The notes under the pieces are model-generated. The model worked only from the letters and a program-made list of their open reading frames with translations. It ran no database searches and was not told the origin of the DNA. Shown piece after piece: positions 1 through 11,212 of a stretch of DNA of 64,000 nucleotides. A program made the position numbers and the translations under genes. Numbering within the stretch: position 1 is the stretch's first letter; the number at the start of each line of letters is the position of its first letter. Source of the DNA: Euonymus europaeus (taxonomy: Eukaryota > Streptophyta > Magnoliopsida > Celastrales > Celastraceae); contig OY756971.1 of NCBI GenBank assembly GCA_963580455.1, positions 14,717,001 through 14,781,000 of the forward strand. Reading direction: 5' to 3'.

Positions 1-1163
1 TCAACCATCCGGACACTTATCAGAAACCATCCGGACGGTTCAAGAAGAAAGATGGGCAGATTGATTTTCAAGCATATCTGTCCGGAAGCTACTGGTCACC
101 ATCCGGATGGTTGAAGAAGAAAGACAGACAGTGCTATTTTCAAGCATATCTGTCTGGACGGCACAGCGCAATAATTTTCGGGTCAACTTTTGAAGGTACA
201 AATGATCGAATTTGATTAAACTATCTTCTACAAAGTTGAAGTAGACATCCAGATCTTTCTAAAGAGTTCTCATATGCATAAATCCATTGGGATGCTGCCT
301 CGAACAGTTCCAGTAATTTCGGATTTTATGATTTTTACTCAATTCTTGAAGGGCAAACTTGTCTAATTACTTTATTTGCCCAATGGGAATTATTTGTAAT
401 GGGTTAGGATGGTCTTCTTACAGAAGTATGAGGGTTTTATGGGTCTGGAGACCCCATTCTTTGGACAACACTACTTTTGGCCGAATTTGATACACTCTCT
501 CTAGGTTTTTTCTCTCTTGCCTTGTTCTTCATTTTGATTCTTGCTTGGGGTTCGAAAATCAGTCTCTTGAAGATTTCTAGAAGTCTTGGAGACCCAACCA
601 ACTAGAAGAAGAAGTTCTTCCTCCTTGTAGAGCTTGAGAAGAGCCCAAGTTGGATTACTCTCAACTTCTATTTGTAGATTGGAAGGCCAATTCACCTCAA
701 CATTCGACATTGGATTTGATCTCTAAACTCCTCTTCCTTATTGCTATTTCATTTTATTATCGCATTTGGATTCATAGATCTAGTTTAATCTACTTGAATA
801 TTTCCATTCCGATTTAGTTTGTGCTTGAACGTTTTATGTTATGTTTTACATTTTATTATGTTGTGCTTATTTCCATTTTGATTTTCTGCAGTATTTTAGT
901 ATTTAATTCTCATTTCGTATATTAGGGTTTAGTTCAATCAATCACCCCAAGAGGGAAAACTGAATCTAACCAATGGTTAGTGCAATTTTGCCACACTTAA
1001 CATTGTGAATATCATATTTAATTTAGTAATTAGGTTAATAATCCATAGACCCAAGCCGAAACCAAAAGTCTTTGTGAGACTATTTGGGATTCACTCCTAT
1101 TATTACTTTGACAAACCTACACTTGGGAAAACGTTAATCCACTTACCTATTTTGGGCGAGTCA
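1..1163 (+). repeat. 5' LTR of element A (3' part only)
   Basis: Positions 1-1163 align with 8796-9957. The first 165 bases carry two copies of a 72-bp unit with TCCGGA palindromes (see findings). The LTR ends in gggcgagtca, six bases before the primer-binding site. A poorly conserved reading frame in this stretch is not a gene. Confidence 0.9.
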
Positions 1164-1169
1164 AGTTTT

Positions 1170-1187
1170 TGGCGCCGTTGCCGGGGA
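1170..1187 (+). other. Primer-binding site of element A, tRNA-Asp type
   Basis: The 18 bases tggcgccgttgccgggga are the exact complement of the 3' end of plant tRNA-Asp including CCA, the primer type known for Athila-class elements. They lie six bases after the LTR end, which fixes the LTR boundary. Confidence 0.9.
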
Positions 1188-1292
1188 CTTTTGCCCTTCG
1201 GTTCAGGTCTTTTTTTTTGTGGTGTTAAATTTCTACTCTACTTTGTGATTGTTTGATGTTGCATGTCTTGAGTTAGAGACGACTATAATAGG

Positions 1293-3892
1293 TTGCGTAG
1301 GACATCTAGCAATACAAGTAGCATTGTTAGTCTTGAAACTGATTTTGCATCTGTGACTTCTGACAGTGATTTTGAGCTTGGTTTGCCTTCTTTATTTGAC
1401 GAAGAAATTTTTGAAAATATGGCCGCTCCTGCACCACGTACTCTTAAGGATTTTATTCAGCCCACACGCACTACTACTCCTTCATGCATCATATTACCTA
1501 AAAATGCACCTCCGTTTTCTGTTAAGCATGTAATGATGTCAGTGATACCTCAGTTCCATGGCATGGATTCTGAGAGCCCTTACCAGCATCTTACTGATTT
1601 TGAGTTAGCTTGCACTACTTTCATTAATAGGGCTAACACTGATGAGTATGTTAGATTGCGTTTGTTTCCTTTCTCTTTGAAGGATAAGGCTAAGTTGTGG
1701 TTTAATCAATTGAGAGCTAATTCTATTACTAGTTGGGTTGATATGCAACATGAGTTCTTACAAAAATTCTTTCCATTTCAGAGAACTCAAATGATTCAAA
1801 AGAAAATAGCTCAATTCACTCAGAAGCATGATGAGACTTTCCAAGCTAGTTGGGACCGCTTCAAGGAGTTGTTAAATATTTGTCCCCATCAGGGCTATGA
1901 GTCTTGGAGAGTTGTCAACTACTTCTATACGGGTCTGACTTCAAAGTGCAAACAATTTGTGCAAACTATGTGCAATGGAGAATTCTTTGATAAAGAGCCA
2001 GACGCTGTAATGAATTTCTTTGATTATCTTGGAGAGAGTGCTAGCCAGTGGAATACAAGAACTGACAGAATTGCTATAGCTGCTCAACCTTTGAGAACCA
2101 TCTCGAGTGGTGGTAAATATGAGTTGAAGGAAGATGTGGATGTTCAAGCTATGCTAGCTACTTTGTCTAGAAGACTAGAGATTATGGAGTTGGAAAAAGT
2201 CAAGGCAGTGAAAACGGTGGAACCATGTAACTTATGTGCCAATTCTAGCCATAAAACTCAAGATTGCCCTATCATGTCTACGATGGAGAATGGAATGGAC
2301 CAATTGCAAGCTGCAAATTGGGTCAACAAGATGAACAATCCTTATTCCAACACATACAATCCGGGGTGGAGGAACCATCCTAACTTTTCATGGAGGAATG
2401 ATCAACCAGGACAGTCTTCACAGAGTTATCCACAACAGATGGCTCCTCCACAGCAGTTTCAGCATACTCAGAGTTATCTTCCTCCAATAGCACCTCCTGG
2501 TTTTCCTCTTCAACAACCAGTTGCTCCACCCAAGAAGTCTCTAGATGATACCACAACACAGATGGCTACCACTTTTCAGCAGTTCATGCAGGTTCAGGCC
2601 ACTACAAACAATCATAATACACAAGCCATCAATGACTTGCGAGGAACAATTCAAAAAATGAATACCACTTTGAGCACTCTTGAGTAGGGAAAGTCTCCAG
2701 CTCAACCTCAACCAAATCCTACGGTCTATAAACAACAGTCTCAACAGCATGTTCATAATGTTTCTGGAGATGGTTTTGAGACAACCAAAGTAGTTACCAC
2801 TTTGAGGAGTGGGAAGCAGGTTTCTAGACCTGAGGCCCCTATTGATTCTCAGCACTCTAGTCATGCTCTTGTGGGTGCACCTGAGGTGGTTGAGGTAGGA
2901 AATGAAGTAAAGGGAGAGAAAGATAAAGAAAATTCAGAATTGAAGAATCCATCTGTGGTAGAGAAAGAAAATGAGAGGATTTATCGACCTACTGTTCCTT
3001 ATCCACATAGATTGAGAGTTGGGCAGATGAACAAGCATCATACTGAGATTCAGGAGATTTTCAAGCAAGTGAAGCTCAACATTCCACTTTTAGATGCTAT
3101 TCAGCAAATCCCTTCTTATGCTAAGTTCTTGAAAGCTTATGTACTGCAAAGAGGAAGGTGAATGTGACCAATAAGTCTTTTCCAGTTGAAGAAGTTGGAG
3201 CTTTGATCATGAGTGATACCCCTCAGAAGCTGCGTGATCTTGGATCACCTACTATCTCTATTGTGATTGGTGAAAAAAGGCTTGAAAATGCCTTACTTGA
3301 TTTTGGGAGTAGTGTGAATTTGTTGCCATTATGGATTTATGAATAGCTCGATATTGGAGAATTGAAGCAGACACCCATGCTTTTGCAGATGGCAGATAGA
3401 ACAGTCAAGAAACCCAAGGGAGTTGTGGAAGATGTCTTAGTGCAAGTGAATAAATTTTACTATCCTGTGGACTTTGTAGTCCTAGAGATGCCACATCCTA
3501 CTTCACTTCTTGCTAGTGCTCCTATCATTCTTGGGCGTCCTTTCCTTGCTACTACAAATGCTTTGATCAATTGCAAGAGTGGAATGCTCAAGATCACTTT
3601 TGGCAATATGACATTTGAGACGAATGTCTTTACTGCTTGCAAGATGCCTAGTGACTGTGATGATTCAGAGTTGCAAACAATAGATTGGGTTCAGAGTTTT
3701 ACCCCATCAGATTTATATTCTGTTCTTGATTCTGAGAGCGTATACGAGGATGCATATCCTAAGAAATTTAGCCAAATAGATGATTTGGATGAACCTTATG
3801 ATATTGATGATTCAGCTAAGTTGGAGGATGTGAGCCACATTGGTAGATGGCGAGGACAAACTTTGAGATTCTTGATCCACCCGAGGAAATGA
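1293..3892 (+). pseudogene. gag: Element A gag and aspartic protease, broken
   Basis: Gag capsid and nucleocapsid of an Athila-like element, followed by protease. The open frame begins at 1293 but the first ATG is at 1419. The original start may be lost. The capsid-like part covers about residues 80-290. A CCHC knuckle (CNLC, then H, then C) lies near 2226-2267, followed by a Gln/Pro-rich tail. TAG at 2685-2687 interrupts the frame, which then continues to about 3140. A one-base shift there moves the reading into the frame that holds the protease, whose active-site region DFGSSVNLLP lies near 3298-3330. Another TAG follows at 3344-3346. The frame then runs to 3892, but the pol reading is in a different frame from about 3865. 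The protein would assemble virus-like particles, and none can be made intact from this copy. Confidence 0.85.
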
Positions 3893-6840
3893 AGCCATCC
3901 ATTGTGGAGACTCCCACTCTTGAGCTGAAAAAGCTTCCTGAAGATTTGAAGTATATTTTCCTTGGTCCAGAAGAGGGTACATTCCCTGTTGTCATTTCAT
4001 CTTAGCTCACTCCTGAGCAAGAAACCACCTTGGTAGCGGTTTTACAAAAGCATAAGGGAGCTATTGGCTGGACCATTGCAGACATCAAGGGTATTGACCC
4101 TAATATTTGTACTCACAGCATTTTTTTGGAGGGAGATCCTACACCAGTGACAGATGCACAGAGGAGACTCAACCCTTCCATGAAAGAAGTTGTGAAGAAG
4201 AAGGTTTTGAAGCTGTTAGCAGTTGGAATCATTTATCCTATCTCCGATAGTAAGTGGGTGAGTCCCACACAGGTAGTCCCTAAGAAATCTGGTTTAACTG
4301 TCATTGAAAATGCTTTGGGTGATTTAATTCCTACTAGGAAAGTGACTGGATGGCGCATGTGCATAGACTACCGAAAACTGAATTCGGTTAGTCACAAAGC
4401 CCATTTCCCATTGCCCTTTCTTGACCAAATTTTGGAAAAAGTTGCTGGAAATGAGTTTTATTACTTTTTAGATGGTTTTTCTGGTTATTATCAAATTGCC
4501 ATATCTCTAGAGGACCAAGAAAAAACTACATTCACTTACCCTTTTGGCATATTTGCCTTTAGGAGGATGCCATTTGGTTTATGCAATGCCCCTGCCACAT
4601 TCCAACGTTGCATGATGAGCATTTTTTTTGACATGCTTGAGGACATCTGTGAAGTTTTTATGGATGATTTTTCTGTGTTCGGATGCTCTTTTGATGTGTG
4701 CTTGAAAAATCTAAATGTTGTGTTGACTTGATGTGAAGAAAAGAATTTGTTGCTTAATTGGGAAAAATGTCAATTTATGGTGACTAGTGGGTTGGTACTT
4801 GGACATTTAGTGTCAAAACGTGGTATAGAGGTTGATAGGGCTAAAATAGAATTGATTTCTCAATTGCCTATTCCTAGGACTGTGAAGGATTTTCGCTCTT
4901 TTCTCGGTCATGCCGGCTTCTACCGACGTTTTATTCAAGGCTTTAGTGCTATCACCAAACCATTGTGTGCTTTATTGCAAAATGATACTGAATTTGTTTG
5001 GTCTGATGAATGTCAATATGCTTTTGAGACTCTAAAGAAACACTTGACAGTTGCTCCTATCATGCAATCTCCTAGGTGGGATTTACCATTTGAACTTATG
5101 ACCGATGCTACTGATTTTGCTCTAGGTACTATTTTAGGTCAAAGAATTGATGGTAAACCTTCTGTGATTTATTATGCAAGTAAAACATTGAATGATGCAC
5201 AGAAGAATTACACCACCACTGAAAAGGAATTGCTTGCTGTTGTGTTTGCTTTAGATAAATTCCGTTCTTATATCATTGGTTCTCCTATCACCATCTTTAC
5301 TGACCACTCTGCTTTGAAGTATTTGTTGCAAAAGAAAGATGCTAAACCCAGGTTGATACCCTGGATTTTATTGCTTCAAGAGTTTGACATCACTATCAAG
5401 GATAAGAAAGATGTTGAGAATGTGGTAGCTGACCATTTGTCTAGATTGCAGCTACCCGAGTCTCATACTTCTCCACCTTTGCATGATGATTTTCCGGATG
5501 AGCATCTCTTTGTTGTGTCGCGTGCACCTTGGTTTGCGGATATTGTGAACTACCTAGTCTCTGAGCAGTTACCTTCTCATTGGAATAATCAAGACAAGCG
5601 TAGGTTCCTTTCTGAGGTTCGATTCTATTACTTTGACTCACTTTATCTTTTTAAATATTGTGCTGATCAGTTGGTGAGACGTTGTATTCCTAATGATGAG
5701 TTTGCTTCTGTGTTTGAGTTTTGTCATTCTGGGGCTTGTGGAGGTCACTTTGCAGCCCAGAAAATTGTTGCAAAAATTTTACAAAGTGGACTTTATTGGC
5801 CTACCATGTTTAAAGATGTTGTGTTGTGCTGTAAAGCATGTGAATCTTGTCAAAAACTTGGAAAAATCACTGTAAGGAACATGATGCCCCTTTCTCTCAT
5901 ATTGACCCTTGAGATATTTGATTGTTGGGCAATTGACTTTATGGGACCTTTTCCTATTTCTAATGGCTATATGTATATCTTGCTTGCTGTTGATTATGTT
6001 TCCAAGTGGGTAGAAGCTATATCATGTAGAACCAATGATCATAAGGTTGTGCTTAAATTTTTAAAAGACTTGTTTGCACGTTTTGGCATATCATGTAGTG
6101 ATGGGGGTTCTCATTTTTGTAACAAACCTTTTCAAAATCTCATAAAGAAATATGGAGTGACTAACAAGGTCTCTACTCCATATCACCCGCAGACTAATGG
6201 CCAAGCTGAGTTGGCTAATAGAGAGATCAAGGTCATTCTTGAAAAGACAGTTCATCCTAATAGGAAGGATTGGTCTGATAAATTACTTGATGCTCTTTGG
6301 GCTTATAGAACTGCATTCAAAACCACTCTTGGCATGTCACCTTATCATTTGGTTTATGGTCGTATTTGTCATTTACCTGTTAAGATTCAACATCATGCTT
6401 TCTGGGCTATTAAAAAGATTAATTCTTCACTTAATGATGCCCAAGGCTTGAGAAAGTTGTAGATTTCAGAGCTAGAAGAAGCAAGAAGGGAGGCCTATGA
6501 CAATGCCAAACTGTCCAAGGAGAGGATGAAAGTCTTGCATGACAAGAAGATCTTGGACAAGAAATTCTTCCCTGAGCAAGAGGTGCTTCTCTACAATTCT
6601 AGGCTCCATATTTTTCCCGGAAAGTTGAAGAGTCGTTGGAGTGGCCCTTACATTGTCAAGAAGGTTCATTCCCATGGTGCTGTGGATATTTCCAATCCAA
6701 AGAATGGGACCACCTTCACTGTGAATGGACAAAGGCTCAAACCATTCCTTGCTCCCTATGCACCAGAGAGTACTGGTGCCGTGACATTACTCCGTTTGTT
6801 TGTGGTACTTTGGGAGTATTGTAGTCTTAGAACCACTTAG
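3889..6840 (+). pseudogene. pol: Element A pol: RT, RNase H, integrase, broken
   Basis: One reading frame from 3889 to 6840, with TAG at 4003-4005, TGA at 4729-4731 and TAG at 6460-6462. The RT has the YRKLN and FAFRRMPFGLCNAP regions and the catalytic FMDD at 4657-4668. RNase H follows, with DATDFALG near 5104 and the TDHSAL motif near 5299. The integrase has an HHCC zinc-binding region (final CKAC and C near 5830-5850) and the D,D,E triad in AIDFMGPF (near 5930), SDGGSHF (near 6098) and GQAELANRE (near 6200). No chromodomain is seen, which fits Athila. The stops are simple substitutions: TGA at 4729 and TAG at 6460 fall in otherwise conserved sequence, so the lesions postdate insertion. Confidence 0.88.
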
Positions 6841-8368
6841 TGTTTTTTGCATTTGCATTGAATAATTACTTACTGTGCACCACTTTGTTTGTTCCATCCA
6901 TGGAGACCATGTCTTACTCTAGTTGGGGGTGGGGGTGCCCAGTTTGTGTTTGGTTTAGTTTTTCAAAAGAAATTCAAAAATAAAAGTTTTTTAAAAAAAA
7001 AGGAAGAAAAATTCTGGAACTGTGTGTTGTGAAAAGCTTTGCATTGCTGTGATTCCTTGATTGCCCATGATGAAAAATATTAACTATGACTTGTAGTGGG
7101 TGGCGTATAAGATCCCTTGGATTGTGCTTGACTTTTTAGTTTGTCTTGTTTTGAAGTTTGGACTATTTCTCTTTTCCCTTGAGCACATGATCATGAGGTT
7201 TTGAAGTGTTGGACATTTGGAGAAGTTTTGCTTAGTGTTAGTCTTTTGAATCTCACAAGCTTTAGAACTCACTTGATAAACTCTTGAGGCGGAATCCTAG
7301 TCCACATTTTGACTGATGAGATGACATAAGGCCTTCTTTGGTCGTTTGAGTTTAATTTCTAGCCTACCATACTTTAAATTTATCCCTAGGTGTCCCTTCC
7401 TAGCCAAATGTTAACTTTTTTATTTCAGCACCTACATATGTACCTAGCTAGGACAAAATTTTCCCATGCATCACCCGCGCAATTGGATATACATGTTTTT
7501 GTGGGATGCTTGTGCATATCACCATGCATATGGGTTGAGTGATGCGTTTTTGTGATGGTGCATTTTGTAAGGTGTTGCTTGCTTTAAAGAAAAAAAAAGT
7601 GAAAAAAGGAAAAAAATAGCAAAAGAAGGCAACAACTTAGTTCATTGAATGAAAATATCCAAGTTTGGGATATATGTATAGAATAAGACGGTTGCATGCC
7701 ATCAATAAAATCAATGTGGCACATATATACAAAAAAGAAAAAAAAAGAAAAAAAATGAGAGTAGAGAAAGAAAAAGCAAAGTGAGTGTGAAAAAGGTGAC
7801 TTGGGACTACTTTGGGGTATATGTGCATGCATGCATATGTATGACCATTGTTACATTGACATGTATATTTGAATTGTGGTTTCAGCCTAAAATTTCCATT
7901 TTGACATACCCACAGCCTTAACCTACATTACATGCTTTAAAAGTCCTATTGGATCATTGGTTTTGTGTTGGGCTGCATTAGTGGAGAAAAGTTTTGAAAA
8001 GTGAGCATATGGCAGCTTGCACTTCACGTTTGAGATTCATTTGATGAACAACTTTTGCATTTTCTAATCTAAAGTGATGGCATGGATGTTCCAAGTGGTC
8101 ACGCACGCACACACTTGAGAATGGTTCAGTTTTAGAATGAAGCAACCTTTCTAGTTAAAATCAAGACTTGGTTGAGATTTTTGCTCTCTTGCATCTTTGT
8201 CATGTGTTTATTCTGAGGGTTAAACATTTAGGGAAGAACTTGTCAATGCATGCTTACACTCACACACGTTCCAGACAAATTGGTTTAAAAGTAAATTTTT
8301 CTCTCGAAATTCATCCCAATTGATTTTCGCTATTTTGCTCGAGGACTAGCAAAAAGCTAGTTAGGGGT
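6841..8368 (+). other. Noncoding 3' region of element A with polypurine tract
   Basis: About 1.5 kb between pol and the 3' LTR, where many Athila elements carry an env-like ORF. I see no convincing ORF on the + strand, only A-rich and GAAAAA-rich tracts near 6980-7010, 7590-7620 and 7730-7800. Short minus-strand ORFs over these tracts are low-complexity artefacts. The stretch ends with agctagttagggg (about 8355-8367), the probable polypurine primer for plus-strand synthesis. Confidence 0.6.
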
Positions 8369-9957
8369 TGTGATTGGGATGATATTTTGCATATTTTTGT
8401 GGAGTTTTGAAAGCAAAAGGTTGAGTTTCAATGCTTAGAAACCACATTTTAGGTTTGAGTTGCCGAAATCCATGTTAATGAGCCAATGCATAATTCAACA
8501 CTTTGACATAGTCATTTTAAGTGTTTTCTAGTGGTTCAAGTTGATTTTGTAGCTTAGAGATATGAAATCCAAGTTTTGGGCATAATGGTTAGAAGTTATG
8601 GAAATGCTATCTCTTAAGCATTTGAGTTTTAATATGCCAAATTTTGTTCTATCAACCTAAAAATGGTTTTGACACTTGTTTAAGTATGTTTCAGTCATTT
8701 ATGACTTGTTTGAATGGGTTTTGTAGGCTCCGGATTGATTGGGGTTGAATATGGAAGAAAAGACACAAAGGAGCTGAAAAATTGGATTTTGCTGTCAACC
8801 GTCTGGACACTTATCAGAAATCGTCCGGACGGTTCAAGAAGAAAGATGGACAGATTGATTTTCAAGAATATCAGTTTGAACGGTACTCTTCACCATCCGG
8901 ATGGTTGAAGAAGAAAGACGGACAGTGCTATTTTCAGGCATATCTGTCCGGACGGCACTGCGCAATAATTTTCGGGTCAACTTTTGAAGGTACAAATGAT
9001 CGAATTTGAATAAACTGTCATCTAAAAAGTTGAACTAGACATCCAGATCTTTCTAAAGAGTGCTCATACGCATAAATCCATTGAGATGCTGCCTCACACA
9101 GTTCCAGTAATTTCGGATTTTATGATTTTTACTCAATTCTTGAAGGGAAAACTTGTCTAATTACTTTATTTGCCCAATGGGACTTATTTGTAATGGGTTA
9201 GGATGGTATTCTAATAGAAGTATGAGGGTTTTTTATGGGTCTGGAGACCCCATTCTTTAGACAACACTACTTTTGGCCGAATTTGATACTCCCTCTAGGT
9301 TTTTTCTCTCTTGCCTTGTTCTTCATTTTGATTCTTGCTTGGGGTTCGAAAATCAGTCTCTTGAAGATTGCTAGGAGTCTTGGAGACCCAACCAACTAGA
9401 AGAAGAAGTTCTTCCTCCTTGTAGAGCTGTAGAAGAGCCCAAGTTGGATTACCCTCAACTTATATTTGTAGATTGGAAGGCCGATTCACCTCAACATTCG
9501 ACATTGAATTTGATCTCTAAACTCCTCTTCCTTATTGTTATTTCATTTTATTATCGCATTTGGATTCATAGTTCTAGTTTAATCTACTTGAATATTTTCA
9601 TTCCGATTTAGTTTGTGCTTGAACGTTTTATGTTATGTTTTACGTTTTATTATGATGTGCTTATTTCCATTTTGATTTTTTGCAGTAGTTTAGTATTTAA
9701 TTCTCATTTTGTATATTAGGGTTTAGTTCAATCAATCACCCCAAGAGGGAAAACCGAATCTAACCAATGGTTAGTGCAATTTTGCCACACTTAACATTTT
9801 GAAAACCATATTTAATTAAGTAATTAGGTTAATAATCCATAGACCCAAGCCGAAAGCAAAAGTCTTTGTGAGACGATTTGGGATTCACTCGTATTATTAC
9901 TTTGACAAACCTACACTTGGGAAAGCGTTAATCCACTTACCTATTTTGGGCGAGTCA
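8369..9957 (+). repeat. 3' LTR of element A (about 1589 bp)
   Basis: It starts tgtgattggg after the polypurine tract and ends gggcgagtca. The last 1162 bases match the window's first 1163. The TCCGGA palindrome region is at about 8803-8960, in the U3-like first third, and several palindromes are mutated relative to the 5' copy. The exact start base is an estimate, because the 5' copy of this boundary is outside the window. Confidence 0.85.
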
Positions 9958-10412
9958 ATCAGTGAGGGCGGGATGTGACATGGATGGCCCTGGGTAGGAT
10001 GTGGGTGTTAGAGATGTATTCTAGCACATATTTTGTTTACGATGTATTGATGTTATTCATGATATACTTATAACCATTTGGCACCAGATGTTGTATGCAC
10101 GAAGTATGCTGAGTTTGATTTTATGGTTATACGATATTATGAATTTGTTGATGTGTTTATTACTATCAGTTTGTGTATGCTGGTAGTGGATGGCCTGAGG
10201 CCCCTAGGATCAGGATTGCATGTTTTTGAGTGCTGAGGCCTAGCTAGATTGCTAGTGTGATGGATTGAATTTATGCTGCATGTTTCTGAAGTAGGCGGGG
10301 ACTCTCCGATATACGGGGAGATGCCGCCGGATTTCCGGTCTTCCGGATGATCGCACTATGGCCTAGGACGGTGTCGGAGGGCACCCATGGTGTGCCTGGA
10401 TCGAGCGTCACA
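9958..10412 (+). repeat. 5' LTR remnant of element B
   Basis: The sequence matches 28956-29408, the last 453 bases of B's 3' LTR, and ends gagcgtcaca. The upstream part of the LTR is separated by element A and lies before the window. Confidence 0.88.
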
Positions 10413-10415
10413 GTT

Positions 10416-10427
10416 TGGTATTGGAGG
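10416..10427 (+). other. Primer-binding site of element B, initiator tRNA-Met type, degenerate
   Basis: tggtattggagg lies four bases after the LTR end. It resembles the usual tRNA-Met site TGGTATCAGAGC with two differences. One of these, G instead of A at position 8, is shared with the sites at 13330 and 30152. Confidence 0.65.
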
Positions 10428-10585
10428 GAGGTTTGGTTTATATGTAGGATCGGGGATGGGTCCTAGATGTATGGTAGTGTAATCCAGGCCATGCCACAAC
10501 TGCTGCTGATCTGGTATGTTTTTTTATCCCTAGTAATCCCTCTGTTGAGTTGTGTGTTAAATGGTATTGTCTGTTTGCCATGCAG

Positions 10586-11212
10586 ATGAATACCCATAGA
10601 ACTACCTGGTCCGAGAGTGGGACTGAGGTACCTCATGGCAGAGGCCGACGGGGAGTTGGTAGGGGCTGAGGTAGAGGCCATAGTGTTGGGGTGGAGCGTG
10701 TCACTAGAGGCACTCCTAGCACTGGGGATTCGGTTCCGAATGTGGATCCAGAGTTGAGGGAGGAAGAGATTGTTCAAGAGGAAATACCTACTGAGGGTGA
10801 GGGTAAGCAAGTACCACTTGCAGGACCTGTTGCTGCTATTGCTACGGGAGGGCAACCAGTGATGATGGAAGGGTTTGCTAGCTTCATGATGAGTATGGTG
10901 CAGACACAAGCACAAACGATAGCACAAGCAATGGCTCAGGCGATAAGTACAATTGGCAGTTGTACTGAGGGAGTGTTAACCGAGGCTACTACTGTGGTGG
11001 CCACAACACCGAGAGCCGGAAGGGGTATGTATGAGGTGGATCAACTGAGGAGGATTTCTCCTCCAACCTTTTCTAGAGATGGAACGGGTGTGGGGGCGGA
11101 GGAGTGGTTCAATCAGTTGAGCATGAGGATGGACACGTTAGAGATACCCGATGAGTTGCAGGTGAAGTTTGTCTTCTATTATTTGAGTGGAGTGGCCTAT
11201 GAATGGTGGATG
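10586..11212 (+). pseudogene. gag: Element B gag, first half, split by element C
   Basis: ATG at 10586 opens a frame that contains an early TGA near 10667, inside an Arg-Gly-rich stretch where CGA is expected. The same frame continues through 10691 to the insertion point of element C at 11212. It includes the Gln-rich segment QTQAQTIAQAMAQA and the capsid start RRISPPTFSRDG. The protein resumes at 23339. The minus-strand gag at 55848-56796 shows the undisrupted order across the join (WWMSMGQRR), which confirms the split. Confidence 0.85.

Larger units (their letters stand above)
1..9957 (+). mobile_element. Element A: Athila-like Ty3/gypsy retrotransposon, left end cut by window
   Basis: The order is LTR, tRNA-Asp-type primer site, gag, protease, RT, RNase H, integrase, a 1.5-kb noncoding stretch and a second LTR. 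Gag and pol sequences have the Athila character: an RT catalytic FMDD followed by FSVFG, and protease with DFGSSVNLLP. The left LTR lacks its start because the window begins inside it. The right LTR ends in TCA at 9957, and directly after it lies sequence that also occurs uninterrupted at 28956 in the LTR of element B. A is therefore inserted in B's 5' LTR, and the target duplication probably begins atcag at 9958, although the left copy is outside the window. The two LTRs differ at roughly 8 percent of sites in a stretch compared by eye, and the coding frame is broken in several places, so the insertion is old and not autonomous. Confidence 0.88.

Noticed and set aside
1005..1256. 83-codon ORF across the end of the 5' LTR of element A
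   Set aside because: It spans the LTR end and the tRNA-Asp primer site and has no family resemblance; the gag frame follows.
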